Source: PALSA-1180 sp964624625 (GTDB taxonomy: Bacteria > Oederibacteriota > Muellerivitia > Muellerivitales > Muellerivitaceae). From it: a stretch of DNA of 59,554 nt. Below, in pieces: positions 1-7,397 of the stretch. The notes beneath the pieces were generated by a model. The model worked only from the letters and a program-made list of their open reading frames with translations. It made no database searches and had not been told where the DNA came from. Position numbers and translations under genes: made by a program. Within the stretch, counting starts at the first letter, position 1, and every line of letters starts with the position of its first letter. Location of the stretch: positions 1 to 59,554 of the forward strand of contig CAZUXW010000010.1 in assembly GCA_964624625.1 (NCBI GenBank), written 5' to 3'.

Positions 1-80
1 AGGGGGCTGTTGGCGGATGGCCTTAAACCATTGGCTCTCGGCTAACAGTAAATCGCAGCATAAAAAACGAGGGGGAAATT

Positions 81-1241
81 ATGATCGAGTTCGCGGAAGA
101 GGATGTGCAGCAGTATTTAGCCCATTTGAAGGTGATCGGGGTCGGCGGCGGCGGATGCAACGCTGTCAATAAAATGATCGAGGCTGGGATCGAGGGCGTG
201 GAATGTATCGCGGCCAATACGGACTATAAGTCCCTGCGCCGGAGCAAGTCCGCCAAGAAGATCCAGTTGGGAAAAACCTTAACCAAGGGATTGGGTTCGG
301 GCGGAAACCCCACGATCGGCAAGGAAGCGGCCCAGGAATCCACCGATGAGATCCAAAAGGCACTGGAAGGCGCCGACATGGTGGTGATCGCGGCGGGAAT
401 GGGCGGGGGCACGGGAACGGGAGCGGCCCCGGTCGTGGCGGAAATCTCGAAGAAAATGGGGATCCTGACCGTGGGCGTGGTGAGCCGTCCCTTCGAGCAC
501 GAGGGACCGGTGCGCAAGGCCCAAGCGGAAGACGGCCTGAGGGCCATGCTGCCCCACGTGGACGCCATCGTGGTCATCCCCAACGAGCGCATCAACCTGG
601 TGTGCGAGCAGGATGTGGACCTGGCCTCGGCCTTCTCCCGCGTGGATGAAGTGCTGGTGCAGGCCATCCAGGGTATTTCGGTGGTCATCCACTCGGAAGG
701 CATCATCAACCGCGACTTCGCGGACGTGAAACGCATCCTGACCGCCAAGGGCAAGGTCCTGATGGGGACGGGCTACGGCACGGGCGAAGACCGCGCCTTG
801 AAAGCCGTTCAAAAGGCCGTCAATAGCCCGCTGTTGGAGGACGTGGACATCGCCGGCGCCAACGCCGTCCTGGTTCAGGTCACCGCCGGCGCCAACTACA
901 CCTTGAACGAGTTCAACCAGATCAACGGGTTTCTTCAAAAGGCCGCCCGTCCCGGCGCCGAGATCATTCCGGGCATCGTGCGGGACGAGAATTTGAAGGA
1001 CGGCCTCCGGGTCACCATCATCGCCACCGGATTCGACGCCCCCAAGGCGGCGGACCTGTCGACGGTGATCGACCTGAAGAATTTCGTGACGCCCAATTTC
1101 AACACGTCGAAGGCCAGTTCCTCGGCCCCGCCCCAGTTGGAGGATTTGGAAGGCGAAATGACGCTCAAGCTTTCCGACGGGCAATACGATATTCCGGCCT
1201 ACCTGCGCCGCCGTTTGGCCAGCAAGCCGTTTCAGAACTGA
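81..1241 (+). CDS. ftsZ: Cell division protein FtsZ
   Basis: A 386-residue tubulin-like GTPase that polymerises into the cytokinetic Z ring at midcell. The N-terminal GTP-binding region contains GVGGGGCNAVN (about residues 20-30) and the tubulin signature GGGTGTG (about 109-115). The synergy loop appears as NRDFAD near residue 210, supplying the catalytic aspartates for the neighbouring subunit. The C-terminal tail ends in a conserved peptide of the DIPAYLRRR type, which in other bacteria binds FtsA/ZipA-like anchors. The linker before the tail is short and rich in Ser, Ala and Pro. A good ribosome site (GAGGGGG) precedes ATG by six bases. No ftsA is visible because the window begins just upstream. 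Cell-wall genes follow on the same strand, matching a division-and-wall neighbourhood. Identification is very secure. Confidence 0.98.
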   Translation: MIEFAEEDVQQYLAHLKVIGVGGGGCNAVNKMIEAGIEGVECIAANTDYKSLRRSKSAKKIQLGKTLTKGLGSGGNPTIGKEAAQESTDEIQKALEGADMVVIAAGMGGGTGTGAAPVVAEISKKMGILTVGVVSRPFEHEGPVRKAQAEDGLRAMLPHVDAIVVIPNERINLVCEQDVDLASAFSRVDEVLVQAIQGISVVIHSEGIINRDFADVKRILTAKGKVLMGTGYGTGEDRALKAVQKAVNSPLLEDVDIAGANAVLVQVTAGANYTLNEFNQINGFLQKAARPGAEIIPGIVRDENLKDGLRVTIIATGFDAPKAADLSTVIDLKNFVTPNFNTSKASSSAPPQLEDLEGEMTLKLSDGQYDIPAYLRRRLASKPFQN

Positions 1242-1246
1242 TAAAG

Positions 1247-1323
1247 GCCGTCGTCCGCCCTCAGTCCTCCGTCGTCCGCTTGAACCAAAGCTAAGGACGC
1301 AGGACGAACAGCGAACGACGGAC
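1247..1323. repeat. Intergenic imperfect palindrome, CGTCGTCCG family
   Basis: The gap after ftsZ holds an inverted repeat. The left arm is built from CCGTCGTCCG-like units and the right arm from GGACGAACAGCGAACGACGG-like units, with a loop around 1284-1290. A second copy of the same family lies at 19981-20063 before guaA. Transcribed, it would form a long hairpin; it has no T-tract, so it is not a standard terminator. Confidence 0.7.
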
Positions 1324-1339
1324 TTTGAAAGGCATAGCC

Positions 1340-2539
1340 GTGAAAAAAGGTTGGGCAAAGCCGGGATCGATTTTACTGGTGGCGGTGGTTTTAGGACTGC
1401 CGCTATCGGCCAAGACGGCTGTGGAAGTGAAGGCAACTCCCACGGTCGTTCCTGCCGATAACGGATTCACGGTTTTATGCTACCACCGGTTCGTGGCCAG
1501 GCCTGAGACGGTCAAGAAACCCTTGTCCGAATACCGGCTCCCAACTCAGGAGTTTCGATGGCAGATGCAGTACCTGAAGGATCAGGGGATAACGCCTATC
1601 TCGATGGATCAGTTGAAAGCCTACTGGTTTGAAGGGAAACCCCTCCCCGACAAAGCGGTGCTTTTGACCTTCGACGATGGTTTTCGAAGCATCTACGAGA
1701 AGGCTTATCCCGTGATCAAGGAGTTTGGATACCCGGGAGTTTTGTTCCTTTACACCGACTTTATTCGGAGTCAAAGCGACTCCTTGAGGTACGAAGAAAT
1801 CGAGGAGATGGAGAAGAACGGTTTTGACTTGGAGTCCCACTCCAAGAGCCACATGAACATGGGACTTGAAGGGGAAAAGCGGCCGCCAAAGGAATTTTCG
1901 AAATTGGTGGAGAGGGAACTCAATGAGCCGATAGGATTTATAAAAGAGAAATTCGGGACGCGTCCCTGGATATTCGCCTATCCCTATGGGGTTTACAACG
2001 AGGAAATTTTAAAACAGACGAGGGAGGCCAAGTATCAGTTGGCTTTTACGGTCAATCCCGGCCCCAATGACAGGACGGTTCCGCCCCTGCAATTGCGGCG
2101 CAATCTTATTTTATACCCGATCAAAAAAGAGGCTTTTCAGCGGATATTCGAGGACAAAGTCCTTCACTTGAGCGGTTTCAAACCCGGTGACGGGGAATTT
2201 ATCCTGGAGGATGAGCCGGCCATTTCCGGAAAAATCCTGGACGATGTGGAGCCGAAATCCATCCGGTTCCAATTGGGCAACCACCCCTTGGCGTTTCACT
2301 ATGATCCCGCGACCCATTTTCTGCGCCACAACATCCAAGCGCCACTGAAGGCCGGTGGCCACATGTTGACCCTGACCGCCACCGATCAAAAGGGGCAGAA
2401 GCGGGTTTACAGCTGGTACTTCAGGGTTCAGCACAAGAACCTGGCCCAAGGAAAAAAGGCGCCTGAAGAAACCATCGCCCCCAATTTGGCGCCCATGCCC
2501 CGGGAGCCCCTGGAAACCAAGGGGAAAATAGACAAGTGA
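1340..2539 (+). CDS. Secreted polysaccharide deacetylase (NodB/CE4 fold)
   Basis: A 399-residue exported carbohydrate esterase of the CE4 family, which removes N- or O-acetyl groups from polysaccharide or peptidoglycan using a divalent metal. A GTG start at 1340 fits GAAAGG seven bases upstream and gives a clean signal peptide (hydrophobic core LLVAVVLGLPLSA). An in-frame TTG at 1325 would only add five residues. Motif 1 is TFDDG (about residue 112), motif 2 is HSKSH, and YPYG follows. VLCYHRF near the N-terminus resembles PgaB/IcaB-type deacetylases. The last roughly 100 residues look like a beta-sandwich, probably an Ig-like accessory domain. The stop overlaps the amidase start by four bases (GTGA), so the two are likely translationally coupled. 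The substrate is not evident from sequence. Confidence 0.9.
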   Translation: MKKGWAKPGSILLVAVVLGLPLSAKTAVEVKATPTVVPADNGFTVLCYHRFVARPETVKKPLSEYRLPTQEFRWQMQYLKDQGITPISMDQLKAYWFEGKPLPDKAVLLTFDDGFRSIYEKAYPVIKEFGYPGVLFLYTDFIRSQSDSLRYEEIEEMEKNGFDLESHSKSHMNMGLEGEKRPPKEFSKLVERELNEPIGFIKEKFGTRPWIFAYPYGVYNEEILKQTREAKYQLAFTVNPGPNDRTVPPLQLRRNLILYPIKKEAFQRIFEDKVLHLSGFKPGDGEFILEDEPAISGKILDDVEPKSIRFQLGNHPLAFHYDPATHFLRHNIQAPLKAGGHMLTLTATDQKGQKRVYSWYFRVQHKNLAQGKKAPEETIAPNLAPMPREPLETKGKIDK

Positions 2540-3948
2540 CACCAACCAGCGTCAAAATTAAAAAATTATTCTTTGCCACTTTCTGCGGGTCTTGGCGACT
2601 CCGCGCTGGATTCATTATTTCGTTTTTGGCTGTGGGGCCTTTGGGAGCGGATGAATCAGTCACCTTGAAATACACCTACCGGCCCGAGACGGCCCAGGTT
2701 TCGGTGCTCCATGACCTCCAGGGGAAGGCTTACCTGCCCCTTTATGACGCTGCCCAATTTTACGGGATCCAAATGACCTTCGATTCCCAGACCAGGCGCA
2801 TCACCCTCTCCAAGGGTAAGAGCCAGGTGAAAATGGTGCTTTCCCAGCCGGTTTTTTTGACGGTAGACCCGGATGCCTCCTTTCCCATCGAGCCGGCGGA
2901 AGTCGTTACGGGACAAGTGGGTGTCACCCCTGAATCGGCCGAGGATGTCATAGGAACATTATTGAATATCAGCGTGAGATATGAACCGGATCAATTGTCC
3001 CTTGTCGCGGGAGGGATCAAATGGGACGACATCAAAAAGGAAATTCTGGAGGCTAAACTGCAGAAGTCATCGCCGACTCAGGTTCCGGCCGAACCCTTGC
3101 CGGCGGCGCCGCTCCTGACGCCGACTCCCCCGGTCCAAAATGAATTAAGCGGTGCGGGAAACCATTTGGAAGAGGTCCAGCCGCAAGCCCGGCCCCTCCT
3201 TCCGGCCAAGGAGGAGGAAGCGGTCCCTTACGGGCAGGATTACCAGGTCCGCCGGGTGGTGATTGACCCGGGTCATGGAGGCCGGGATAGCGGCGCGAAG
3301 GGGTTCACCAGAAAATATTTTGAGAAACAAGCCACCTTGGATATCGCCAAAAGGGTGGAGGAGGTATTGAAAAAAGATGGAAATATTGAGGTGCTTTTAA
3401 CACGGAATACGGACAAATATATTTCACTCAAATACCGCACCGAATTCGCCAATCGGCACAATGCGGATTTATTTGTTTCCATCCATTGCAATTCAAATCC
3501 CCGAAGCTTGGCGACCGGAACTGAAATTTATTGTTACGGCAATAAACCCTCCAATAAACTTGCGGCGGTAGCGGCGGTGAGCGAGGGGACGATGGATGAC
3601 GCCCTGGCCCTTTTGGCGGACTTGGGCCACCGTTTCTACGGCAAACGAAGCGAAAAATTGGCGGAGGAAGTTGACAGCCGCATCGGTGAACGCCTCAAAC
3701 AGCATATCCGCAGGCCCCAAAAAGGGCCCTTTTACGTCTTGCGGCAGGTGGACATGCCCTCCATCCTGATTGAAACGGCTTTCATCAGCAACAAGACCGA
3801 GGAGAATAAATTAAGGAATCCCTTTTGGAGGGATCAAATCGCGAAGTCCATCGCCGAGGGCATCCTTGCCTACCGCGACGAGGTGAACCGGGTGGGACAT
3901 AGTGAAAACCGTAAGGAGGAGCATGATAACCAGCAAGCTCGGCGCTGA
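2536..3948 (+). CDS. N-acetylmuramoyl-L-alanine amidase (Amidase_3)
   Basis: A 470-residue zinc amidase that cleaves the bond between MurNAc and the L-Ala of the stem peptide, used in septum splitting. The N-terminus has a hydrophobic export segment, followed by a beta-rich region (about 35-150) resembling the copper-amine-oxidase-N-like or AMIN wall-binding domains. A Pro-rich linker comes next, then the catalytic domain from about residue 240. Zinc ligands are visible as the His of DPGHGG, the Glu of FEKQATL and the His of SIHCNS; the catalytic Glu is in IETAFISN. The length is typical for AmiC-like enzymes. The gene starts at a GTG overlapping the deacetylase stop, and its own stop overlaps pgeF, so the three appear to be one operon after ftsZ. 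Confidence 0.93.
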   Translation: MTPTSVKIKKLFFATFCGSWRLRAGFIISFLAVGPLGADESVTLKYTYRPETAQVSVLHDLQGKAYLPLYDAAQFYGIQMTFDSQTRRITLSKGKSQVKMVLSQPVFLTVDPDASFPIEPAEVVTGQVGVTPESAEDVIGTLLNISVRYEPDQLSLVAGGIKWDDIKKEILEAKLQKSSPTQVPAEPLPAAPLLTPTPPVQNELSGAGNHLEEVQPQARPLLPAKEEEAVPYGQDYQVRRVVIDPGHGGRDSGAKGFTRKYFEKQATLDIAKRVEEVLKKDGNIEVLLTRNTDKYISLKYRTEFANRHNADLFVSIHCNSNPRSLATGTEIYCYGNKPSNKLAAVAAVSEGTMDDALALLADLGHRFYGKRSEKLAEEVDSRIGERLKQHIRRPQKGPFYVLRQVDMPSILIETAFISNKTEENKLRNPFWRDQIAKSIAEGILAYRDEVNRVGHSENRKEEHDNQQARR

Positions 3949-4762
3949 GGCGGTTAAGCACCAGAAGGGGGGCACCCTAGTCTTGGATTTCCCAAGGCTG
4001 GCGGACTCCAAGGTGCTCGTCCAAGGCGTTTCCACCAGGTTAGGCGGGGTGAGCCGCGGATCCCTCGGCTCCTTGAATATCAGCCTCAAAGTCTCGGACG
4101 ATTCCCTAAGGGTCCGCGAAAACCGGGATCTATTGTCCCGGGTCCTGGGCATCGATTTGGACCGGGCCGTGTCGGTGGACCAAATCCACAGCGATAAGGT
4201 CCTGAAGCTGGACGCGAACCAGGTCCAGGCGAAAAAGGGAGGATCCCTGGGGGAAGGCGACGGAATCATCACCAAGGAAATTGGGATTCCCATCATGATC
4301 CTGGTGGCGGACTGCCTGCCGGTTTTATTTTATGACCCCATTCACAAAGCCATCGGCCTGGCCCATGCGGGATGGCGGGGAACAGTCAGCCACGTGGCGG
4401 CAAAAACCCTGTTGGCGATGGGGGAGGCTTACGGTACCAAGCCGGAGGAAGTGAGGGCGGTTTTAGGCCCCTGTATTGGAGCCTGTTGTTACGAAGTCGG
4501 GGCGGACGTGAAAAACCAGTTTGAGGGGGTCTTCCCCTGGGCCGAGGAGGTTTTGGAGGGCAGCGGCCAATCCCATTGGAAATTAAACCTTTCCGAGGCC
4601 AATGCCAGGCAATTAATTGAGATCGGGATGACCAAGGAGAACCTGATCCGGTCCGAGCTTTGCACAATCCAAAACCTTGACCTGTTTTATTCGCACCGGG
4701 CCGAAGCCTCGGAAAAGAAAATGACCGGTCGAATGGGCGTTTTCATGATGTTGAAGGGGTAA
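3923..4762 (+). CDS. pgeF: Purine nucleoside phosphorylase / laccase-domain protein (PgeF/YfiH)
   Basis: A 279-residue member of the YfiH/LACC1 family, formerly called polyphenol oxidase. In this family the enzymes act on purine nucleosides, and the E. coli protein edits misincorporated amino acids in peptidoglycan precursors. Metal-site motifs are clear: ADC in LVADCLP, HAGWRGT, and LGPCIGACCYEVG, with the C-terminal SHRAEASEKKMTGR. An ATG at 3923 has AAGGAGGA just upstream. An in-frame GTG at 3902 lacks a ribosome site and would overlap the amidase further. The overlap with the amidase gene is 26 bases. Placement after ftsZ and wall hydrolase genes matches the frequent location of pgeF near division genes and supports a wall-editing role. 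Confidence 0.92.
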   Translation: MITSKLGAEAVKHQKGGTLVLDFPRLADSKVLVQGVSTRLGGVSRGSLGSLNISLKVSDDSLRVRENRDLLSRVLGIDLDRAVSVDQIHSDKVLKLDANQVQAKKGGSLGEGDGIITKEIGIPIMILVADCLPVLFYDPIHKAIGLAHAGWRGTVSHVAAKTLLAMGEAYGTKPEEVRAVLGPCIGACCYEVGADVKNQFEGVFPWAEEVLEGSGQSHWKLNLSEANARQLIEIGMTKENLIRSELCTIQNLDLFYSHRAEASEKKMTGRMGVFMMLKG

Positions 4763-4870
4763 TTTTTAAGTATTTTATGGATCGAGCCTGGTGAATCATT
4801 ATTGGCTAAATCATAGGCAAGGAAAAGGATTAACGTGTAAAATGTGCCGGTGAATTTAAGGAGGATGGTG

Positions 4871-5569
4871 ATGGGCTTAAAAATGAAAATGGGCATGGGT
4901 TTAATCATTCTGTTCTTATCCCCGGTATTACTCCATGCCGAAGGGGTTGTTTCAGGGGAGTCGGCGGACGATTTATACCAGGGCGCCCTTCAAGCCTACC
5001 TGGCGGGGGATTTTGACCAAGCGATCCTCATGGATACCAAGGCCCTTCAAATTAATCCCAAGTTCACGAAAGCCGAAGGCCTGCTGAGTATTTTAATTTC
5101 CGAGAAGGACACGGCCCGGAAAACGGTTATTTGGATCGGTGGAAAGCCCGCCACGGTGGAACAGGCAGCTCCCGCGCCCCCGCCGGCTCCCGTGACGATT
5201 TTGAAGGAAAGGATCATTAACAATAATGGTTCCCCCCGGGTCGATAACAAAAAACTCGCCGAACTGGAAAGCCGGGTCCAGACCGTGGCGTTCCTGCTGG
5301 AAAGGGATTCCTTCAACCAATACCGGGAGTTGAGCGGAGCCCAAGTACAAACGACGAAAAGGTTGGATGAGATTTCCCAGTCCCTTCGGGACGTGGGGCG
5401 GGGTTTAGGCATTTCGAACGCGTTGTTCCTGCTGGCGCTTCTCATCGCTTGTTTGGCCTTGTGGAACAGCTGGAGGGCCCGCCAGGAAATTCAAAAACAA
5501 AAGAGAAGCCAGGACCGCGACAAGCCGGATGACTCGCGGGGAAATCCGAGGGTGGTCAACCTCCGGTAA
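4871..5569 (+). CDS. Membrane-anchored TPR-like protein, function unknown
   Basis: About 232 residues. AAGGAGG at 4858-4864 sits six bases before the ATG at 4871, preferred over in-frame GTG and ATG codons at 4844, 4865 and 4868. An N-terminal signal peptide (LIILFLSPVLLHA) is followed by about 60 residues reading like one or two TPR helices (YQGALQAYLAGDFDQAILMD). A Pro/Ala-rich linker precedes a coiled-coil-prone segment (LAELESRVQTVAFLLERD). A single transmembrane helix (LFLLALLIACLALW) near residue 195 leads to a basic, charged C-terminal tail. The layout suggests an exported helical domain tethered to the inner membrane. No catalytic motif is visible and no gene symbol is justified. Confidence 0.75.
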   Translation: MGLKMKMGMGLIILFLSPVLLHAEGVVSGESADDLYQGALQAYLAGDFDQAILMDTKALQINPKFTKAEGLLSILISEKDTARKTVIWIGGKPATVEQAAPAPPPAPVTILKERIINNNGSPRVDNKKLAELESRVQTVAFLLERDSFNQYRELSGAQVQTTKRLDEISQSLRDVGRGLGISNALFLLALLIACLALWNSWRARQEIQKQKRSQDRDKPDDSRGNPRVVNLR

Positions 5570-5579
5570 ACCAAAGCAT

Positions 5580-5720
5580 TTCACCACAGAGTTACGCAGA
5601 GTGAACAAAGTAAGAAAAACCAATGAGGGACTGTAAACTTAAAGATTTAGCTGCCGGAATCAAAGCTGGTAAAAAAGGAAATTTTGTACTCCGTGTAACT
5701 CGGTTCACTCTGTGGTTCAA
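5580..5720. repeat. Intergenic palindrome, CACAGAG family
   Basis: The left arm (5580-5606) reads TTCACCACAGAGTTACGCAG and continues; the right arm (5686-5720) is its imperfect complement ending CTCTGTGGTTCAA. About 80 bases separate them. The same family is seen at 28121-28248 and 30533-30666. No coding potential is evident. Confidence 0.7.
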
Positions 5721-5740
5721 TTTCCTTAATAGGGGCGATC

Positions 5741-5911
5741 ATGGGTTGGTTTAAAGAATTTCTAATGAAAATTTATCTCATCGACCGACCCATTGCCGAC
5801 CGTAAAAAAGGTGAACGCCGGCAGGGATCCCGCCGCTGGGTGGAGCAACCCAAAGCCATCCAGGATCCCCGGCGCCGCAAGGAGCGCCGCAAATCCAAGA
5901 GGCGGGGCTGA
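5741..5911 (+). CDS. Small highly basic protein (56 residues)
   Basis: ATG at 5741 opens a 56-residue frame beginning MGWFKEFLMKIYLIDRPIAD and ending in clusters of Arg and Lys (RRRKERRKSKRRG), stop at 5909-5911. AGGGG lies five bases before the start. Nearly half of the C-terminal 35 residues are Arg or Lys, as in nucleic-acid-binding or ribosome-associated small proteins; a short amphipathic N-terminus is also possible. It lies between a palindromic element and a small membrane protein gene. It may be real because the ribosome site, frame and composition are coherent, but length alone does not prove it. No family is recognised. Confidence 0.5.
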   Translation: MGWFKEFLMKIYLIDRPIADRKKGERRQGSRRWVEQPKAIQDPRRRKERRKSKRRG

Positions 5912-5960
5912 CTTTTCAGCCTGGTTTCGACGACTGGTTGGTATTTGGCCCCTTTACGAT

Positions 5961-5966
5961 TATCAT
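5961..5966 (+). promoter_or_regulatory. Candidate -10 hexamer of a leaderless mRNA (TATCAT)
   Basis: TATCAT is followed by exactly six bases and then ATG at 5973. It matches the TATAAT consensus at five of six positions. The gene has no Shine-Dalgarno. The same spacing recurs at dnaE, the ROK kinase and the glycosyltransferase at 46407. Confidence 0.35.
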
Positions 5967-5972
5967 TTCCCC

Positions 5973-6296
5973 ATGAAATCCGAACGCCCTCTTCTCCTGA
6001 CCCTTATCTGCCTCCTTGGTTTCGCCGCCTGTTCCTTCGGCATGATCCTGGTTTATACCCCGGCGGTTTTAAATATAGGAAAGGCTTACGCCCTTTTTCG
6101 TTCCCTCAGTTTTACTTCCCTGGTGGTTTGCTATGGGGGTCTTTGGATGATGCGCCGTTGGGGAGCTTGGGCCTTAGCCGTCTGTTTTGTTTTGAATCAG
6201 CTGGGATGTCTTTATTTCGGGACCTGGGACAAGAACACTCTTTTACCCCTTTTGTTTTTAATGGTGGCCGCGGCTTATTACCGGAGAATGAGATGA
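5973..6296 (+). CDS. Small integral membrane protein (107 residues)
   Basis: The likely start is ATG at 5973 (MKSERPLLLTLICLLGF). The frame is open upstream to 5793, but that extension is Arg/Pro-rich and overlaps the basic small gene. Three to four hydrophobic helices are evident: LLLTLICLLGFAACSF, SLSFTSLVVCYGGLWMM, WALAVCFVLNQLGCLYF and LLPLLFLMVAAAYY. There is no Shine-Dalgarno. Instead TATCAT lies at 5961-5966, exactly six bases before ATG, as in a leaderless promoter. It ends one base before the ogg start codon, so the two may be co-transcribed. The pattern resembles small unnamed membrane proteins; no function can be given. Confidence 0.7.
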   Translation: MKSERPLLLTLICLLGFAACSFGMILVYTPAVLNIGKAYALFRSLSFTSLVVCYGGLWMMRRWGAWALAVCFVLNQLGCLYFGTWDKNTLLPLLFLMVAAAYYRRMR

Positions 6297-6297
6297 A

Positions 6298-7308
6298 ATG
6301 GTGAGGGGAACCCTTTCCTTACCCAGGCCTTTTTCCTTGGGCCTGACCCTGCTTTGCGGACAATGTTTTCGCTGGAATGGCCCGGATGTCCATGGTTGGT
6401 TTCAGGGAATTGCCGGGCAGGTTTTTTGGCGCCTTCAGCAGGAAGGCGATCATCTTCATTGGGAGTGCAGTTCGAGTTCGGTGGAAGGGGAACCGGTTAG
6501 CCTATGGCTTTTCCGCTACCTGAACTTGGAAGAGGACTTGGAGGCATGGGCGGCTTCCCTGAAAGGGGATCCGGTACTGGCAACGCCCGTCGGCCTATTA
6601 AGGGGCCTCCGGTTGATCCGGCAGGATCCTTGGGAATGCGTCATCTCCTATATGTTCGCCCAGGGTTTATCCGTCAAGGTCATCCGCAGGGCGCTCCAAA
6701 AATTTTGCGTAAAATTTGGCCGGTCGATCCCCGGCGCGCCAGGTTTTCACGCTTTCCCACTGGCGAAAGACCTGGCTCAACTTTCTCCGGACACTTTAAG
6801 GGCCTTCACCAACAACTACCGGGCTAGGGCGGATCGGGTGATCCGGGCGGCCAGGGCGGTGGAGGCGAGGGTCATTTCCCTGAATTATTTGAAAACCATT
6901 CCCTGCGATCAAGCCAGGGAAGCCTTGATGTCCCTTGACGGAATCGGGCCGAAAATAGCCGATTGCATCCTTCTTTTTTCCATGGACCAACCTTCCGCTT
7001 TTCCCGTGGATCGTTGGGTTTTAAGGGCGATGAAACGAAATTTCAAATCGGTTAAACTTTTGGGAGCAGGGGAAGAGGCTCCGAACCAAGCCCAATATCT
7101 AACTATCGTCCAAAAGGCCCGTTCGACCTTCGGAGACCGCTGTGGATTGGCCAGCGAATACCTCTTTTTGTATTTGAGGCTATTGGAGGATGATTCGCTC
7201 CGGGCCGATCTTGCTCCTTTTTGCCAAACGGCGGATTGGCCGGTGCCGCCGCCCCGCAAACCCAAGCCACCCCGAAAGGCCCAAAAAATCTTGCGAATCT
7301 TCCCCTAA
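6298..7308 (+). CDS. ogg: 8-oxoguanine DNA glycosylase, OGG1 type
   Basis: A 336-residue bifunctional glycosylase/AP-lyase of the helix-hairpin-helix GPD superfamily that excises 8-oxoguanine. The N-terminal OGG_N-like domain contains LGLTLLCGQCFRW (about 14-26), characteristic of OGG1. The HhH motif reads LDGIGPKIADC (about 214-224), with the Lys matching the catalytic Lys249 of human OGG1. The conserved Asp is in AFPVDRW about 20 residues later. A Pro/Lys-rich C-terminal tail follows. OGG1-type enzymes are uncommon in bacteria (clostridial examples are known), most using Fpg instead. It begins one base after the stop of the small membrane gene. Identification is strong from the N-terminal signature and active site together. 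Confidence 0.92.
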   Translation: MVRGTLSLPRPFSLGLTLLCGQCFRWNGPDVHGWFQGIAGQVFWRLQQEGDHLHWECSSSSVEGEPVSLWLFRYLNLEEDLEAWAASLKGDPVLATPVGLLRGLRLIRQDPWECVISYMFAQGLSVKVIRRALQKFCVKFGRSIPGAPGFHAFPLAKDLAQLSPDTLRAFTNNYRARADRVIRAARAVEARVISLNYLKTIPCDQAREALMSLDGIGPKIADCILLFSMDQPSAFPVDRWVLRAMKRNFKSVKLLGAGEEAPNQAQYLTIVQKARSTFGDRCGLASEYLFLYLRLLEDDSLRADLAPFCQTADWPVPPPRKPKPPRKAQKILRIFP

Positions 7309-7397
7309 TCTCTTTAATAAAATCCCCGAAAAAAATATAATAAGGGCGATCGTTGACAGGGGCGGGGTCCGCTCCAAATCGCGCCCGAGGTTGCCCA

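Noticed and set aside
279..1436. Long minus-strand open frame opposite ftsZ (385 codons)
   Set aside because: A shadow of the strongly biased ftsZ codons; the protein is His/Arg/Gly-rich without any family pattern.
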